Shown here piece by piece: positions 1 to 7,850 of a stretch of DNA of 33,415 bases (position 1 is the stretch's first letter; every line of letters begins with the position of its first letter). Origin of the DNA: an uncultured Acetatifactor sp. (GTDB taxonomy: Bacteria; Bacillota; Clostridia; Lachnospirales; Lachnospiraceae). A program made the translations under genes and the position numbers. The stretch covers positions 1 to 33,415 of the forward strand of contig CAKRTS010000024.1 in the NCBI GenBank assembly GCA_934402315.1, given 5' to 3'. The notes under the pieces were generated by a model. It was given only the letters and a program-made list of their open reading frames with translations. It made no database searches and was not told the origin of the DNA.

Positions 1-11
1 TTTTGTGGGGA

Positions 12-37
12 AATTCCCTTGCTGCTTTTAGGGAATT
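12..37. repeat. Short hairpin at window edge
   Basis: An 8-bp perfect inverted repeat, AATTCCCT at 12-19 and AGGGAATT at 30-37, is separated by 10 nt. It lies just beyond the 3' end of the transposase remnant, so it could be a weak terminator or part of a decayed element end. No clear U-tract follows on the minus strand. Function is not determinable from the sequence. Confidence 0.35.
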
Positions 38-67
38 CTGACGCTTTTTTTCGGTAAATTCAGTGTA

Positions 68-568
68 TCATAAACAGGCACTGTCAGCAGCATCAGACTC
101 CTGTAATTCATCGACATACTCAAGCTCATTTGCCTGCTCCCTGTCAATCTTTCCTTCTGGCATTGTTGCCAGAAAATTACGTGTTTCTTTTGATGTATGG
201 GCTGAATGATTATCTAGGATAATCCTGATTTTATCTTGTTTTGGATAATGATTATCCAGTTTCTTCAAGAATGCAACGAAATCAGAACTTTTATGTGCTT
301 CACTTACAAGTGGAATCGCCTCACCCGTAAGTAAATCAATTGCAGCAAGCAATGATAGTGTACCATAACGTACGTCTACACTAAACATCTTTTGAAACAG
401 ACATACTGCACGACAACTGCATACCCTTTCATCTAGACAAGCGAAATTCAGTTTGACAGAATCACTTCCGGTTGTCTGTTTCCCATAAATATCATACAGC
501 TTCTCGCAAAAATGCCAAAGAAAATGTTGTTTAAACCCTACATTTTCTTTGGCATTTTGGAATTTCAT
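68..568 (-). pseudogene. IS630-family transposase remnant, truncated at both ends
   Basis: Only an internal part resembles IS630-type DDE transposases: a segment starting RYGTLSLLAAIDLLTGEAIP, then a SSDFVAFLKKLD region, then the second catalytic Asp in IILDNHSAHTSKETRNFL. After MPEGK the reading frame leaves the family. The expected FTP...SWLN..E segment with the third acidic residue is missing, and the last ~26 residues are unrelated. The N-terminal ~35 residues are also not transposase: they are encoded by the long inverted repeat at 509-558, which produces mirrored peptide stretches (NAKENV and QHFLWHF). The first catalytic Asp region of the family is not recognisable either. I therefore read it as a dead fragment of perhaps 80-90 transposase residues between two deletion junctions. 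The family call comes from remembered motifs; exact IS subgroup is unknown. Confidence 0.75.
509..558. repeat. Long perfect inverted repeat (19-bp arms)
   Basis: Arms at 509-527 and 540-558 are perfectly complementary (core ATGCCAAAGAAAATGT / ACATTTTCTTTGGCAT), with a 12-nt spacer. A third partial copy of the core, CTTTGGCATT, occurs at 585-594, and GGAATTT is repeated next to both. The repeat lies inside the 5' part of the broken transposase reading frame. It looks like two element ends brought together or a MITE-like hairpin, not a protein-coding segment. Confidence 0.75.
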
Positions 569-816
569 TTGTCACTGGAATTTACTTTGGCATTCAACCA
601 ATATATTTAATATCTTTCCCAATAATTTAGTCCATCATATTTTTTCTGTGCAAATATGAAAAGGTAGCAATCATCACTTCAAATGGCATTTGACTAAAAT
701 ATTCCTATAAAAGCTATTATTTTCAACCACACTTTGTTATACAAACCCATCAAATATCATTCTATATTACAAATCCTATGGTTAATTTATGCCACTGCCC
801 GCTCTGTGTTATGTTT

Positions 817-1626
817 CTATATTTCTTCCATATCCTCTTGATACAGTTTGCGTACATAAAATGCAAGAAAAAGAACAATCACCAACAACACTACCTCAAT
901 TAACCAAATAGGTGCACCATAGCCGCTGATTACCACTGTTAGGAAATCAACCGCAAAATGCACTAAGAATGCCACCAGCCAAAACCGTTTTCGACCACTT
1001 TTTACTGCTTTATATACAAGTACTGAAAGTGCAATATGTAAAATAAAAGCAATTAACCGCTCCACTCCTGCTATATAGAACTGCCATGCAGGTAACTCCC
1101 ATAACGGTTTTAACTGTTCATATGTTGCCTGTTGTATTCCCTCATCCAGAACAGCTAGAGAGGTCTGCAAGCTACCAGAGTTAATCATAATCGCTGTCAA
1201 TAAATTGCTGACATAAGTTAATCCCACAATGATAATGGCTTCTATTCCGCCATGACCCACACCATACATTAGTGCATTCTGCTTATTCAAATTCTTCTTC
1301 ATTAAAAATTTCATCGCTATCCATCGACCAGTTTCTTCAAATAACGCTGCTGCCACCCCACCGTATAAACCATACAAAATAATATGATCCATCAAAAAAG
1401 TACCCGTGATCCCTATCACGATAGAATGCATAATCTGCTCTAAAATCAGTGCAAATAATACAAAAATACCACATCCTATAAAAAAGCTAGATATTTTAGC
1501 TTTTGTTTTCTTATATACTAAAGTCAATAGGATGACGGGCAGTCCCACTGCAATAATCAACGTAATCATCATTCCAAGCATACTTGCTATAGATACTGTT
1601 CCCCATTCTATAAGTGTTGTCTCCAT
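817..1626 (-). CDS. YhfC-family intramembrane metalloprotease (CPBP-like)
   Basis: The product is a 269-residue polytopic membrane protein with about seven or eight hydrophobic segments. It has the signature of YhfC proteins, which are distantly related to CPBP/PrsW-type intramembrane proteases: EETGR at residues 97-101, GHGGIEA at 124-130, and a late HFAVD in the penultimate helix. The Glu and His residues in these motifs are the presumed metal or catalytic residues. Substrate is unknown; relatives process membrane proteins or are linked to peptide immunity, which is family knowledge and not shown here. The start is supported by AGAGGAG eight bases upstream of the ATG. The gene is AT-rich relative to the metabolic genes to its right and stands alone between a transposase remnant and a non-coding stretch, which suggests an acquired gene. 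Confidence 0.85.
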   Translation of the reverse strand: METTLIEWGTVSIASMLGMMITLIIAVGLPVILLTLVYKKTKAKISSFFIGCGIFVLFALILEQIMHSIVIGITGTFLMDHIILYGLYGGVAAALFEETGRWIAMKFLMKKNLNKQNALMYGVGHGGIEAIIIVGLTYVSNLLTAIMINSGSLQTSLAVLDEGIQQATYEQLKPLWELPAWQFYIAGVERLIAFILHIALSVLVYKAVKSGRKRFWLVAFLVHFAVDFLTVVISGYGAPIWLIEVVLLVIVLFLAFYVRKLYQEDMEEI

Positions 1627-2045
1627 ACTTTGTCTCCTCTTTTATTATTTTACTCTCTTTTTATTATGTATTGTCATATTTCAATTCTACACATTGCGTC
1701 ACCTCCGACTTTCTCGAACCCAGTTAAGCAAATGAAATCAATCCCATATGTCAATCTTTTCCAAAAGATTAGTCAACACATTTTTTCCTCTATGACAATT
1801 TTGGCCTGACAAAGCTGCTTACATCTAAAATAGTCTTTATAATGGAACTAATATGTATCTGCATTGTATCTAAACAAGGAACGGAACTCACTTCATCAAT
1901 AAAGGAACAGTTATAGCTGCTATTTTGGCAATCCACAAAGCAGAGAGTTTCTCTATAATTCTTCGTTTTCATCGACTCTCAACCTCTCCGCCGCCCAGAA
2001 AGAAGCGGCATCTCCCTCCCGAGACATGCCGCTCTTGTCTTTCTT
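1627..2045. other. Gap of about 420 bp without a supported gene
   Basis: This AT-rich stretch separates the YhfC gene from the aminopeptidase. It holds a perfect GGAGGTGA ribosome-binding site (minus strand, about 1699-1706) followed by a six-codon frame, ATG at 1694 and stop at 1674 (MCRIEI), in the likely leader of the YhfC gene. It also has a minus-strand frame at 1790-1972 (60 codons) that resembles nothing I know. A minus-strand TTGACA at 1749-1754 lacks a convincing -10. The terminator-like hairpin at 2000-2033 belongs to the upstream aminopeptidase gene. I call no gene here. Confidence 0.5.
2000..2033 (-). terminator. Hairpin behind the aminopeptidase gene
   Basis: AGCGGCAT (2004-2011) pairs perfectly with ATGCCGCT (2026-2033). 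The hairpin begins 13 bp past the stop of the M24 aminopeptidase. The minus-strand tail TCTTTCT is only moderately U-rich, so termination is likely but not certain. Confidence 0.6.
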
Positions 2046-3845
2046 TTATTCCACTGTTGTCTCTTTTTTCAGCCACTCGGCTTCCTCTGCCGTCAGATGA
2101 GGTGCCAGACGCTTGTAAACCTCCGCCTGATATGCCTTGAGGTAGGCAAGCTGTGTCTCTGTCAAAAGCTCATTCACGATCAGATCCATATCGATCGGAA
2201 CCCATGTCAGGGTCTTGAAATGCATGAACTGTCCGTACTCGTTCTTTTCATCATTCTCTGCCACCATGACATTCTCGATGCGGATGCCGTGGCTGCCCTC
2301 AATATAGATGCCGGGCTCGTTCGTGACATCCATTCCAGCCTCGATCACTGCCTCTGTCTGCCCCTCTAAGAACTTCCATCTCAGATTCTGGGGTCCCTCA
2401 TGCACATTCAGGATATAGCCGACGCCATGACCGGTTCCGCACTTATAGTCGAGCGCCATGTTCCAGATCGGCTGACGCGCCAGAATATCCAAATTGCGCC
2501 CTGTACAGCCGTAGAGCCAGTGCGCATTCGTCATCTGGAGCATACCCGCCGCAACCATTGTGTAATGCTTCTTTTCGAGGTCTGAAACCGATCCGAGCGC
2601 GATCGTTCTCGTCACATCGGTCGTGCCGCCGAAATACTGTCCGCCCGAATCGATCAGGTACATTCCCTCCGGCTTTAATACCGCATGGTTCTCCGGCGTG
2701 GGCTCATAATGCATCATTGCAGCATTTGCGCGGTATGCGGAGATCGAGGGGAAGGACAGATCCAGAAACTCAGGAATCTCCCGTCGGAACGCCTCCAGCT
2801 TATCTGCAACCGAAATCTCATCCATCTCCACCTTGCCGATATTTGTTTTCAGCCAGCAGATGAACTTCGTCAGAGCGACGCTGTCCTTCAGATAAATCTC
2901 GTCCATGTTGGCAAGCTCTGTGGGATTCTTAACAGCCTTCATCAACTCTGTCGGGTTATTCTTCTCTATGATCTCTTGTCTTTCGTTCAGTATTCTGTAG
3001 AACGCATAGCTGCAATGTCTCTTATCCATCAGTACCTTACGTCCGGCAGGCAGTGCCTTCAGATATTCAACGACGGTATTGTACTCCCGAACCTCTACCT
3101 TCTTCGCAGCAAGGTAAGACTTCACCTTTTCATCCAGCGCACACTCCTGAATGAAAAGTACCGTCTCCTCCTCTGTCAGCCAAGCATAGGACATAGCGAC
3201 CGGATTGCATTCCACATCGCAGCCTCTGATGTTGAAAAGCCACATGATGTCATCCAGCTTCGTCAGAAGAAGGCTGTCCGCACCCTCCTCAACCGTCTTT
3301 TTCATGACATCCGCTCTCTTCTCCTCAAAGCTCTTACCTGCGAGCTTCTCGTCCAGCACGATCACCTTTCCTGCCGGGAAAGCGGGACGTTCCTTCCAGA
3401 GCTGTTCCGCGAGATCCTGTTCGTACAGGAATCTGACATGCTTCTTTTCCAGCTTCCTCTCATAGCCACGGCCCTGCGACATCGGTATTACCCTGCCGTC
3501 AAAGCCAAGGGTCTGTCCCTTCTTCATGTTCTCCTCGAGGAACTCGATGATCGTCGGCACGCCCTCATCCTGCATGCGGAACAGCGTGATCGTTGTCCCC
3601 TCCAGCTCCTTTTCCGCCTGGATGAAGTATCTGCCGTCTGTCCACAGTCCTGCCCCCTCCTGCCACACGAGCAGGGTTCCGTTGGAGCCGGAGAAATTTG
3701 AGAAATACTCTCTTACCTTAAAGTAGTCACTGACATATTCCGAGTTATGGAAGTCCGCCGTCGGAATCATATAAAAATCAATATCGGCCTCCTGCATTGC
3801 ACCTCTGAGTGCCGCAAGACGTCCCTGTATTACCTTGTTTTCCAT
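2046..3845 (-). CDS. Xaa-Pro aminopeptidase (aminopeptidase P, M24B)
   Basis: This is a cytosolic dinuclear metallopeptidase that removes an N-terminal residue preceding proline. At 599 residues it has the long three-domain form: two creatinase-like N-terminal domains (about 1-300) and a C-terminal pita-bread M24 domain (about 305-540). All five metal ligands can be placed: D399 and D410 (LIDSGGQY...TTDVTRT), H473 (GTGHGVG), E510 (NEPGIY) and E524 (IRIEN). A further His in NVHEGP is also conserved. The ~50-residue C-terminal tail after LTWVPID is usual for this subfamily. The ATG is preceded by a modest AGGA. The gene starts 30 bp after deoC stops, so the two are probably co-transcribed, giving a peptide and nucleoside salvage pair. 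It ends at a hairpin. Confidence 0.93.
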   Translation of the reverse strand: MENKVIQGRLAALRGAMQEADIDFYMIPTADFHNSEYVSDYFKVREYFSNFSGSNGTLLVWQEGAGLWTDGRYFIQAEKELEGTTITLFRMQDEGVPTIIEFLEENMKKGQTLGFDGRVIPMSQGRGYERKLEKKHVRFLYEQDLAEQLWKERPAFPAGKVIVLDEKLAGKSFEEKRADVMKKTVEEGADSLLLTKLDDIMWLFNIRGCDVECNPVAMSYAWLTEEETVLFIQECALDEKVKSYLAAKKVEVREYNTVVEYLKALPAGRKVLMDKRHCSYAFYRILNERQEIIEKNNPTELMKAVKNPTELANMDEIYLKDSVALTKFICWLKTNIGKVEMDEISVADKLEAFRREIPEFLDLSFPSISAYRANAAMMHYEPTPENHAVLKPEGMYLIDSGGQYFGGTTDVTRTIALGSVSDLEKKHYTMVAAGMLQMTNAHWLYGCTGRNLDILARQPIWNMALDYKCGTGHGVGYILNVHEGPQNLRWKFLEGQTEAVIEAGMDVTNEPGIYIEGSHGIRIENVMVAENDEKNEYGQFMHFKTLTWVPIDMDLIVNELLTETQLAYLKAYQAEVYKRLAPHLTAEEAEWLKKETTVE

Positions 3846-3875
3846 CTTATCCTATCTTCCTTTTCTCTTCCTTTA

Positions 3876-4541
3876 TTAATAATCGCTTGTCTGCTGTCCC
3901 TTGCACAGTCCGACCGCTCGTGATGTCCCAATCCGGTCACAGCCAAGCGCTAAAAAGCCCTCGAGGTCTTCCATGGTCGAGACCCCGCCCGCTGCCTTGA
4001 TCTTCACCTTCGGGCCGATGTGCTTTTTGAACAGCTCCACATCCTCCCTCGTCGCGCCGCCGGTTCCAAAGCCTGTGGAAGTCTTGATATAATCCGCCCC
4101 GGCATTGGTCACCGCCTTGCACATCGCAATCTTTTCTTCGTCTGTCAGATAACAGGTCTCAATAATGACCTTCAGAATGTGCTCTCCGCATTCCTTTTTC
4201 AAGGTGCGGATTTCCTCTTCCACCTTCTGATACAGCCCGTTTTTCACATCGCTGATATTGATCACCATATCGATCTCGTTGCAGCCGTCCGCCAGCGCCT
4301 GTCTTACCTCGGCGGCCTTCGCCTCCGTCACGCTGTACCCAAGCGGGAAACCGACCACTGTGCAGATATTTACCTTATCTCCATAAGCTTCATGGATGCG
4401 CCGGATGTAAGCCGGAGGAACACAGACGCTCGCCGTCTGAAATTCGATCGCCTCATCGCACAGCTTCACAATATCCTCCCATGTGGCATAAGCCTTTAAC
4501 TGCGTGTGATCCACGTGTCTCAATATTTCCTGTGTCGTCAT
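3876..4541 (-). CDS. deoC: Deoxyribose-phosphate aldolase
   Basis: The enzyme cleaves 2-deoxyribose-5-phosphate to acetaldehyde and glyceraldehyde-3-phosphate in deoxynucleoside catabolism. At 221 residues it matches the short bacterial class I form. The catalytic set is visible: D91 (EIDMVIN), the Schiff-base K153 (DYIKTSTGF) and K182 (VKIKAAGGV). The phosphate-binding GFPLG and AAGGV segments of the TIM barrel are intact. The start has AGGAGA at good spacing. It lies downstream of pckA across a GC-rich hairpin and 30 bp ahead of the aminopeptidase gene. No other deo genes are nearby. Confidence 0.96.
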   Translation of the reverse strand: MTTQEILRHVDHTQLKAYATWEDIVKLCDEAIEFQTASVCVPPAYIRRIHEAYGDKVNICTVVGFPLGYSVTEAKAAEVRQALADGCNEIDMVINISDVKNGLYQKVEEEIRTLKKECGEHILKVIIETCYLTDEEKIAMCKAVTNAGADYIKTSTGFGTGGATREDVELFKKHIGPKVKIKAAGGVSTMEDLEGFLALGCDRIGTSRAVGLCKGQQTSDY

Positions 4542-4564
4542 TTGGTCTTTCTCCTAACTACAGA

Positions 4565-4587
4565 CGGCGGAGCATTCCGCTCCGCCG
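4565..4587 (-). terminator. GC-rich hairpin between pckA and deoC
   Basis: Perfect 9-bp arms, CGGCGGAGC (4565-4573) and GCTCCGCCG (4579-4587), enclose a 5-nt loop about 20 bp behind the pckA stop. No U-tract follows in the minus direction, so it may attenuate transcription or stabilise the pckA mRNA 3' end. A second AT-rich dyad (AAGTTTTTAA with TTAAAAAGTTT) overlaps the pckA stop itself. Confidence 0.55.
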
Positions 4588-4608
4588 CAAACTTTTTAAG
4601 TTAAAAAC

Positions 4609-6213
4609 TTATTTCTGAGGACCTGCAGCTACCAGTGCCTTGCCTGCGTCATTGCCCTCGTACTTTGCAAAATTCTTGATGAATCTGCCTGCAAGATCGT
4701 CAGCCTTAGCTTCCCAATCTGCAACATTTGCATAGGTGTCACGAGGATCAAGGATTCCGCTGTCTACTCCGGGAAGCTCGGTAGGAATCTCAAAGCCGAA
4801 GATCGGGAGCTTCTTTGTAGGAGCCTTGTTGATATCACCGCTCAGGATAGCGTCGATAATTCCACGGGTATCCTTGATGGAGATACGCTTGCCGGTTCCG
4901 TTCCATCCGGTATTTACAAGGTAAGCCTTAGCGCCGCTCTTCTGCATCTTCTTAACAAGCTCCTCTGCATACTTTGTAGGATGCAGCTCGAGGAATGCCT
5001 GACCGAAGCAAGCAGAGAAGGTAGGGGTAGGCTCGGTAATTCCGCGCTCTGTACCTGCCAGCTTAGCTGTGAAACCGGACAGGAAGTAATACTGGGTCTG
5101 CTCAGGTGTCAGGATAGACACAGGAGGCAGTACGCCGAATGCATCTGCGGAAAGGAAGATAACGTTCTTTGCAGCAGGTGCGGAAGAAATCGGGCGAACA
5201 ATATTCTGGATATGGTTGATCGGATAAGATACTCGGGTGTTCTCCGTTACGCTCTTATCGTCGAAGTCGATCTTGCCTGCCGCATCAACAGTAACGTTCT
5301 CAAGCAGAGCGTCACGTCTGATTGCATTGTAGATGTCGGGCTCGGAATCCTTGTCCAGATTGATAACCTTTGCGTAACAGCCGCCCTCGAAGTTGAACAC
5401 GCCGTTGTCGTCCCAGCCGTGCTCGTCATCACCGATCAGCAGTCTCTTGGGATCTGTGGACAGTGTAGTCTTACCTGTTCCGGAAAGTCCGAAGAAGATT
5501 GCGGTATTCTCACCGTTCATATCGGTGTTTGCGGAGCAGTGCATGGAAGCAATGCCCTTAAGAGGCAGATAGTAGTTCATCATGGAGAACATACCCTTCT
5601 TCATCTCTCCGCCGTACCATGTATTCACAATTACCTGCTCACGGCTGGTAATGTTGAACGCTACACAGGTCTCGGAATTCAGACCAAGCTCCTTGAAGTT
5701 CTCAACCTTTGCCTTGGATGCGTTGTAAACAACGAAGTCAGGCTCGAAACTCTTCAGCTCATCCTCTGTAGGCTGGATGAACATGTTCTTAATGAAGTGT
5801 GCCTGCCATGCAACCTCTACGATGAAGCGGACAGCCATACGGGTATCCCTGTTCGCGCCGCAGAATGCATCAACAACGAACAGTCTCTTGTTGGACAGCT
5901 CCTTCTTAGCGATCTCCTTAACCTCTGCCCATGCAGCTGCGGTCATAGGATGGTTGTCGTTCTTATATTCATCAGAGGTCCACCATACGGTATCCTTGGA
6001 ATTTTCATCCATAACGATATACTTATCTTTAGGAGAACGTCCTGTGTAGATACCAGTCATTACGTTTACTGCGCCAAGCTCAGTAACCTGACCCCTCTCG
6101 TAACCTTCCAGTTCGGGCTTGGTCTCCTCTTCGTACAGGAAATCATACGAAGGATTGTACACGATTTCCGTCGTTCCGGTAATGCCATACTTGTTCAAAT
6201 CAATTGCTGCCAT
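4609..6213 (-). CDS. pckA: Phosphoenolpyruvate carboxykinase (ATP)
   Basis: PckA interconverts oxaloacetate plus ATP with PEP, CO2 and ADP. In fermentative gut anaerobes it often runs toward oxaloacetate to make ATP. The 534-residue protein is full length for the ATP-type family. Visible signatures are the substrate loop [10 protein letters not shown] (56-65), the kinase-1a P-loop GLSGTGKT (242-249) and the metal-binding kinase-2 GDDEHGWDD (261-269). The start has AGAGAGGT eight bases upstream. The gene has its own promoter (6261-6289) and an inverted repeat in the leader (6237-6252), so it is probably controlled separately from thrC. It ends at the hairpin before deoC. Confidence 0.97.
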   Translation of the reverse strand: MAAIDLNKYGITGTTEIVYNPSYDFLYEEETKPELEGYERGQVTELGAVNVMTGIYTGRSPKDKYIVMDENSKDTVWWTSDEYKNDNHPMTAAAWAEVKEIAKKELSNKRLFVVDAFCGANRDTRMAVRFIVEVAWQAHFIKNMFIQPTEDELKSFEPDFVVYNASKAKVENFKELGLNSETCVAFNITSREQVIVNTWYGGEMKKGMFSMMNYYLPLKGIASMHCSANTDMNGENTAIFFGLSGTGKTTLSTDPKRLLIGDDEHGWDDNGVFNFEGGCYAKVINLDKDSEPDIYNAIRRDALLENVTVDAAGKIDFDDKSVTENTRVSYPINHIQNIVRPISSAPAAKNVIFLSADAFGVLPPVSILTPEQTQYYFLSGFTAKLAGTERGITEPTPTFSACFGQAFLELHPTKYAEELVKKMQKSGAKAYLVNTGWNGTGKRISIKDTRGIIDAILSGDINKAPTKKLPIFGFEIPTELPGVDSGILDPRDTYANVADWEAKADDLAGRFIKNFAKYEGNDAGKALVAAGPQK

Positions 6214-6236
6214 ATCATTTACCTCTCTTCTTTAAT

Positions 6237-6252
6237 GTAAATTGAAATTTAC
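6237..6252. promoter_or_regulatory. Palindrome in pckA leader, possible operator
   Basis: GTAAATTGAAATTTAC has 7-bp arms around a 2-nt centre. It sits between the predicted -10 (6261-6266) and the pckA ribosome-binding site, overlapping the expected transcription start region. The position suits a repressor site. I cannot match it to the known Rex or CcpA consensus. Confidence 0.45.
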
Positions 6253-6260
6253 TCACGGTC

Positions 6261-6289
6261 ATTCTACCATGATTTTATCTTTCCGTAAA
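6261..6289 (-). promoter_or_regulatory. Predicted sigma-A promoter of pckA
   Basis: On the minus strand, TTTACG (-35, 6284-6289) and TAGAAT (-10, 6261-6266) are separated by exactly 17 bp. The predicted start lies about 40 bp ahead of the pckA ATG. The -10 matches the consensus at five of six positions and the -35 at four of six. Confidence 0.6.
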
Positions 6290-6319
6290 GTATCTATTTC
6301 TTGTATTTACGCAGTCCGG

Positions 6320-7807
6320 TCAGATTTTGAGAAACTTTTTCACCGTGTCCTTCATTTCCGCTGTCTCACACTGTGTATCGTGCAGGACAGGTGCGGTACG
6401 GATCTCCTCGATTGCCTGCGGAACCTTGACATTGGCAATTCTCGAGAGCTCATCAACCAGCTCAAAATCACCCATCTCGTCATATTTGCCGTCAATGGCA
6501 TTCATGACGCTTCTCGTAAACTTGAACGGGCTCGCGGTGGACGCAATCACGGTCTTTGTGTGATCCCCCGTCTCCTCCACATACTTCCGGTACACTGCCG
6601 AAGCAACCGCCGTGTGGGTATCGATCACATATCCGCAGTCCTCGTAAAGACGCTTGATCTCTGCGGCTGTCTGCGCCTCATCTGCGTAGTTTCCGTAGAA
6701 ATCCTTCAATGCAGCCTTCATCTCATCCGTGATCTCATATCTGCCCTCTCCGGTCAGCGCTGCCATCAGGCTTCTGTTTTCTCCGGCATCATTTCCGGCG
6801 ATCCAGTAGATCAGACGCTCAAGGTTGCTGGAGATCAATATATCCATGGACGGAGAGCTTGTCAGCACAAACTCCCGGTTGCGGTCGTAGACACCGGTGC
6901 GGAAGAAGTCATACAGCACCTTGTTGTCGTTGGACGCACAGATCAGCTTGTCGATCGGAAGTCCCATATTCTTTGCGTAGAACGCCGCAAGGATGTTTCC
7001 AAAGTTTCCGGTGGGAACCGTGACATTGATCTTCTCGCCTTCCGCGATCTTTCCCTCCTTAAGCAGTGTCACATAAGCATATACATAATAGCAGACCTGC
7101 GGAATCAGGCGACCGATGTTGATGGAATTTGCGGAAGAAAACTGGAAGCCGTTCTCCTCCATCTCCTTCGCCAGTTCCTTGTCCGAGAAGATTTTCTTCA
7201 CGCCGGTCTGGGCATCATCGAAGTTCCCGTGGATTCCGACAACGAAGGTATTCTTCCCCTTCTGCGTAACCATCTGCTTCTCCTGAATCGGGCTGACACC
7301 GTTCTTCGGATAGAATACGACAATCCTCGTACCCTCGACATCGGCAAAGCCTGCCAGTGCAGCCTTTCCGGTATCACCGGAGGTTGCCGTAAGGATAACG
7401 ATCTCATTTTTGATCGCGTTCTTTCTGGCGGATGTTATCATCAGGTGCGGCAGGATTGACAGCGCCATGTCCTTGAATGCGATCGTCGGGCCGTGGAACA
7501 GCTCCAGATAATATGCATTCTCTGCCTCCGCGAGCGGTGCGATCACCTCCGTGTCAAACTTGGAATCATATGCGCGGTCGATACAGGTCTTGAGCTCACT
7601 CTCCGTGAAATCCGTGAAATACAGCTTCATCACCTCATAGGCAACCTGCCGGTAATCCATCTGGGAAAGCTCTCTCAGGCTCTTATCCAGAGCAGGAATA
7701 TGATCCGGCACGAAAAGTCCGCCGTCGTCAGTCAGTCCCTTTAAAATCGCTTCCGATGCCCTGACCGCTGTGCCCTTGCTTCTTGTACTGTTATAGAATA
7801 CTTCCAT
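6320..7807 (-). CDS. thrC: Threonine synthase
   Basis: This PLP enzyme converts O-phosphohomoserine to threonine. The protein is about 495 residues, the long fungal/clostridial-type class. The N-terminal signature YNSTRSKG is present. The PLP lysine is in HGPTIAFKDMAL (about residue 112), and the phosphate-binding TATSGDTGKAA loop follows at about 140-150. Two ATG codons stand in tandem at 7810 and 7807. GGAGG lies 5 and 8 bases upstream respectively; I chose the second for spacing, but the first is possible. It follows telA by about 43 bp, so it may be read from the xpaC-telA promoter, an unexpected partner for an amino-acid enzyme. No hom or thrB is in the window. Confidence 0.95.
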   Translation of the reverse strand: MEVFYNSTRSKGTAVRASEAILKGLTDDGGLFVPDHIPALDKSLRELSQMDYRQVAYEVMKLYFTDFTESELKTCIDRAYDSKFDTEVIAPLAEAENAYYLELFHGPTIAFKDMALSILPHLMITSARKNAIKNEIVILTATSGDTGKAALAGFADVEGTRIVVFYPKNGVSPIQEKQMVTQKGKNTFVVGIHGNFDDAQTGVKKIFSDKELAKEMEENGFQFSSANSINIGRLIPQVCYYVYAYVTLLKEGKIAEGEKINVTVPTGNFGNILAAFYAKNMGLPIDKLICASNDNKVLYDFFRTGVYDRNREFVLTSSPSMDILISSNLERLIYWIAGNDAGENRSLMAALTGEGRYEITDEMKAALKDFYGNYADEAQTAAEIKRLYEDCGYVIDTHTAVASAVYRKYVEETGDHTKTVIASTASPFKFTRSVMNAIDGKYDEMGDFELVDELSRIANVKVPQAIEEIRTAPVLHDTQCETAEMKDTVKKFLKI

Positions 7808-7850
7808 CATCTCTTCCTCCGCCTTCGCTGTTCCTTATCTTATACCGGCC

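Noticed and set aside
1708..1725. tRNA-like GGGTTCGAG on the minus strand
   Set aside because: The T-loop-like string is not flanked by acceptor, D or anticodon stems.
1790..1972. Minus-strand 60-codon frame
   Set aside because: There is a loose ribosome-binding site, but no recognisable protein features, and the region is AT-rich non-coding in character. Not enough to call a gene.
2685..3701. Plus-strand open frame of 338 codons opposite the aminopeptidase gene
   Set aside because: The minus-strand frame has every metal ligand of the M24 family; the plus frame is low in recognisable structure and lacks a start signal.
4981..6240. Plus-strand open frame of 419 codons opposite pckA
   Set aside because: The antisense of a strongly conserved full-length enzyme; the translation has no recognisable domain and begins within pckA.
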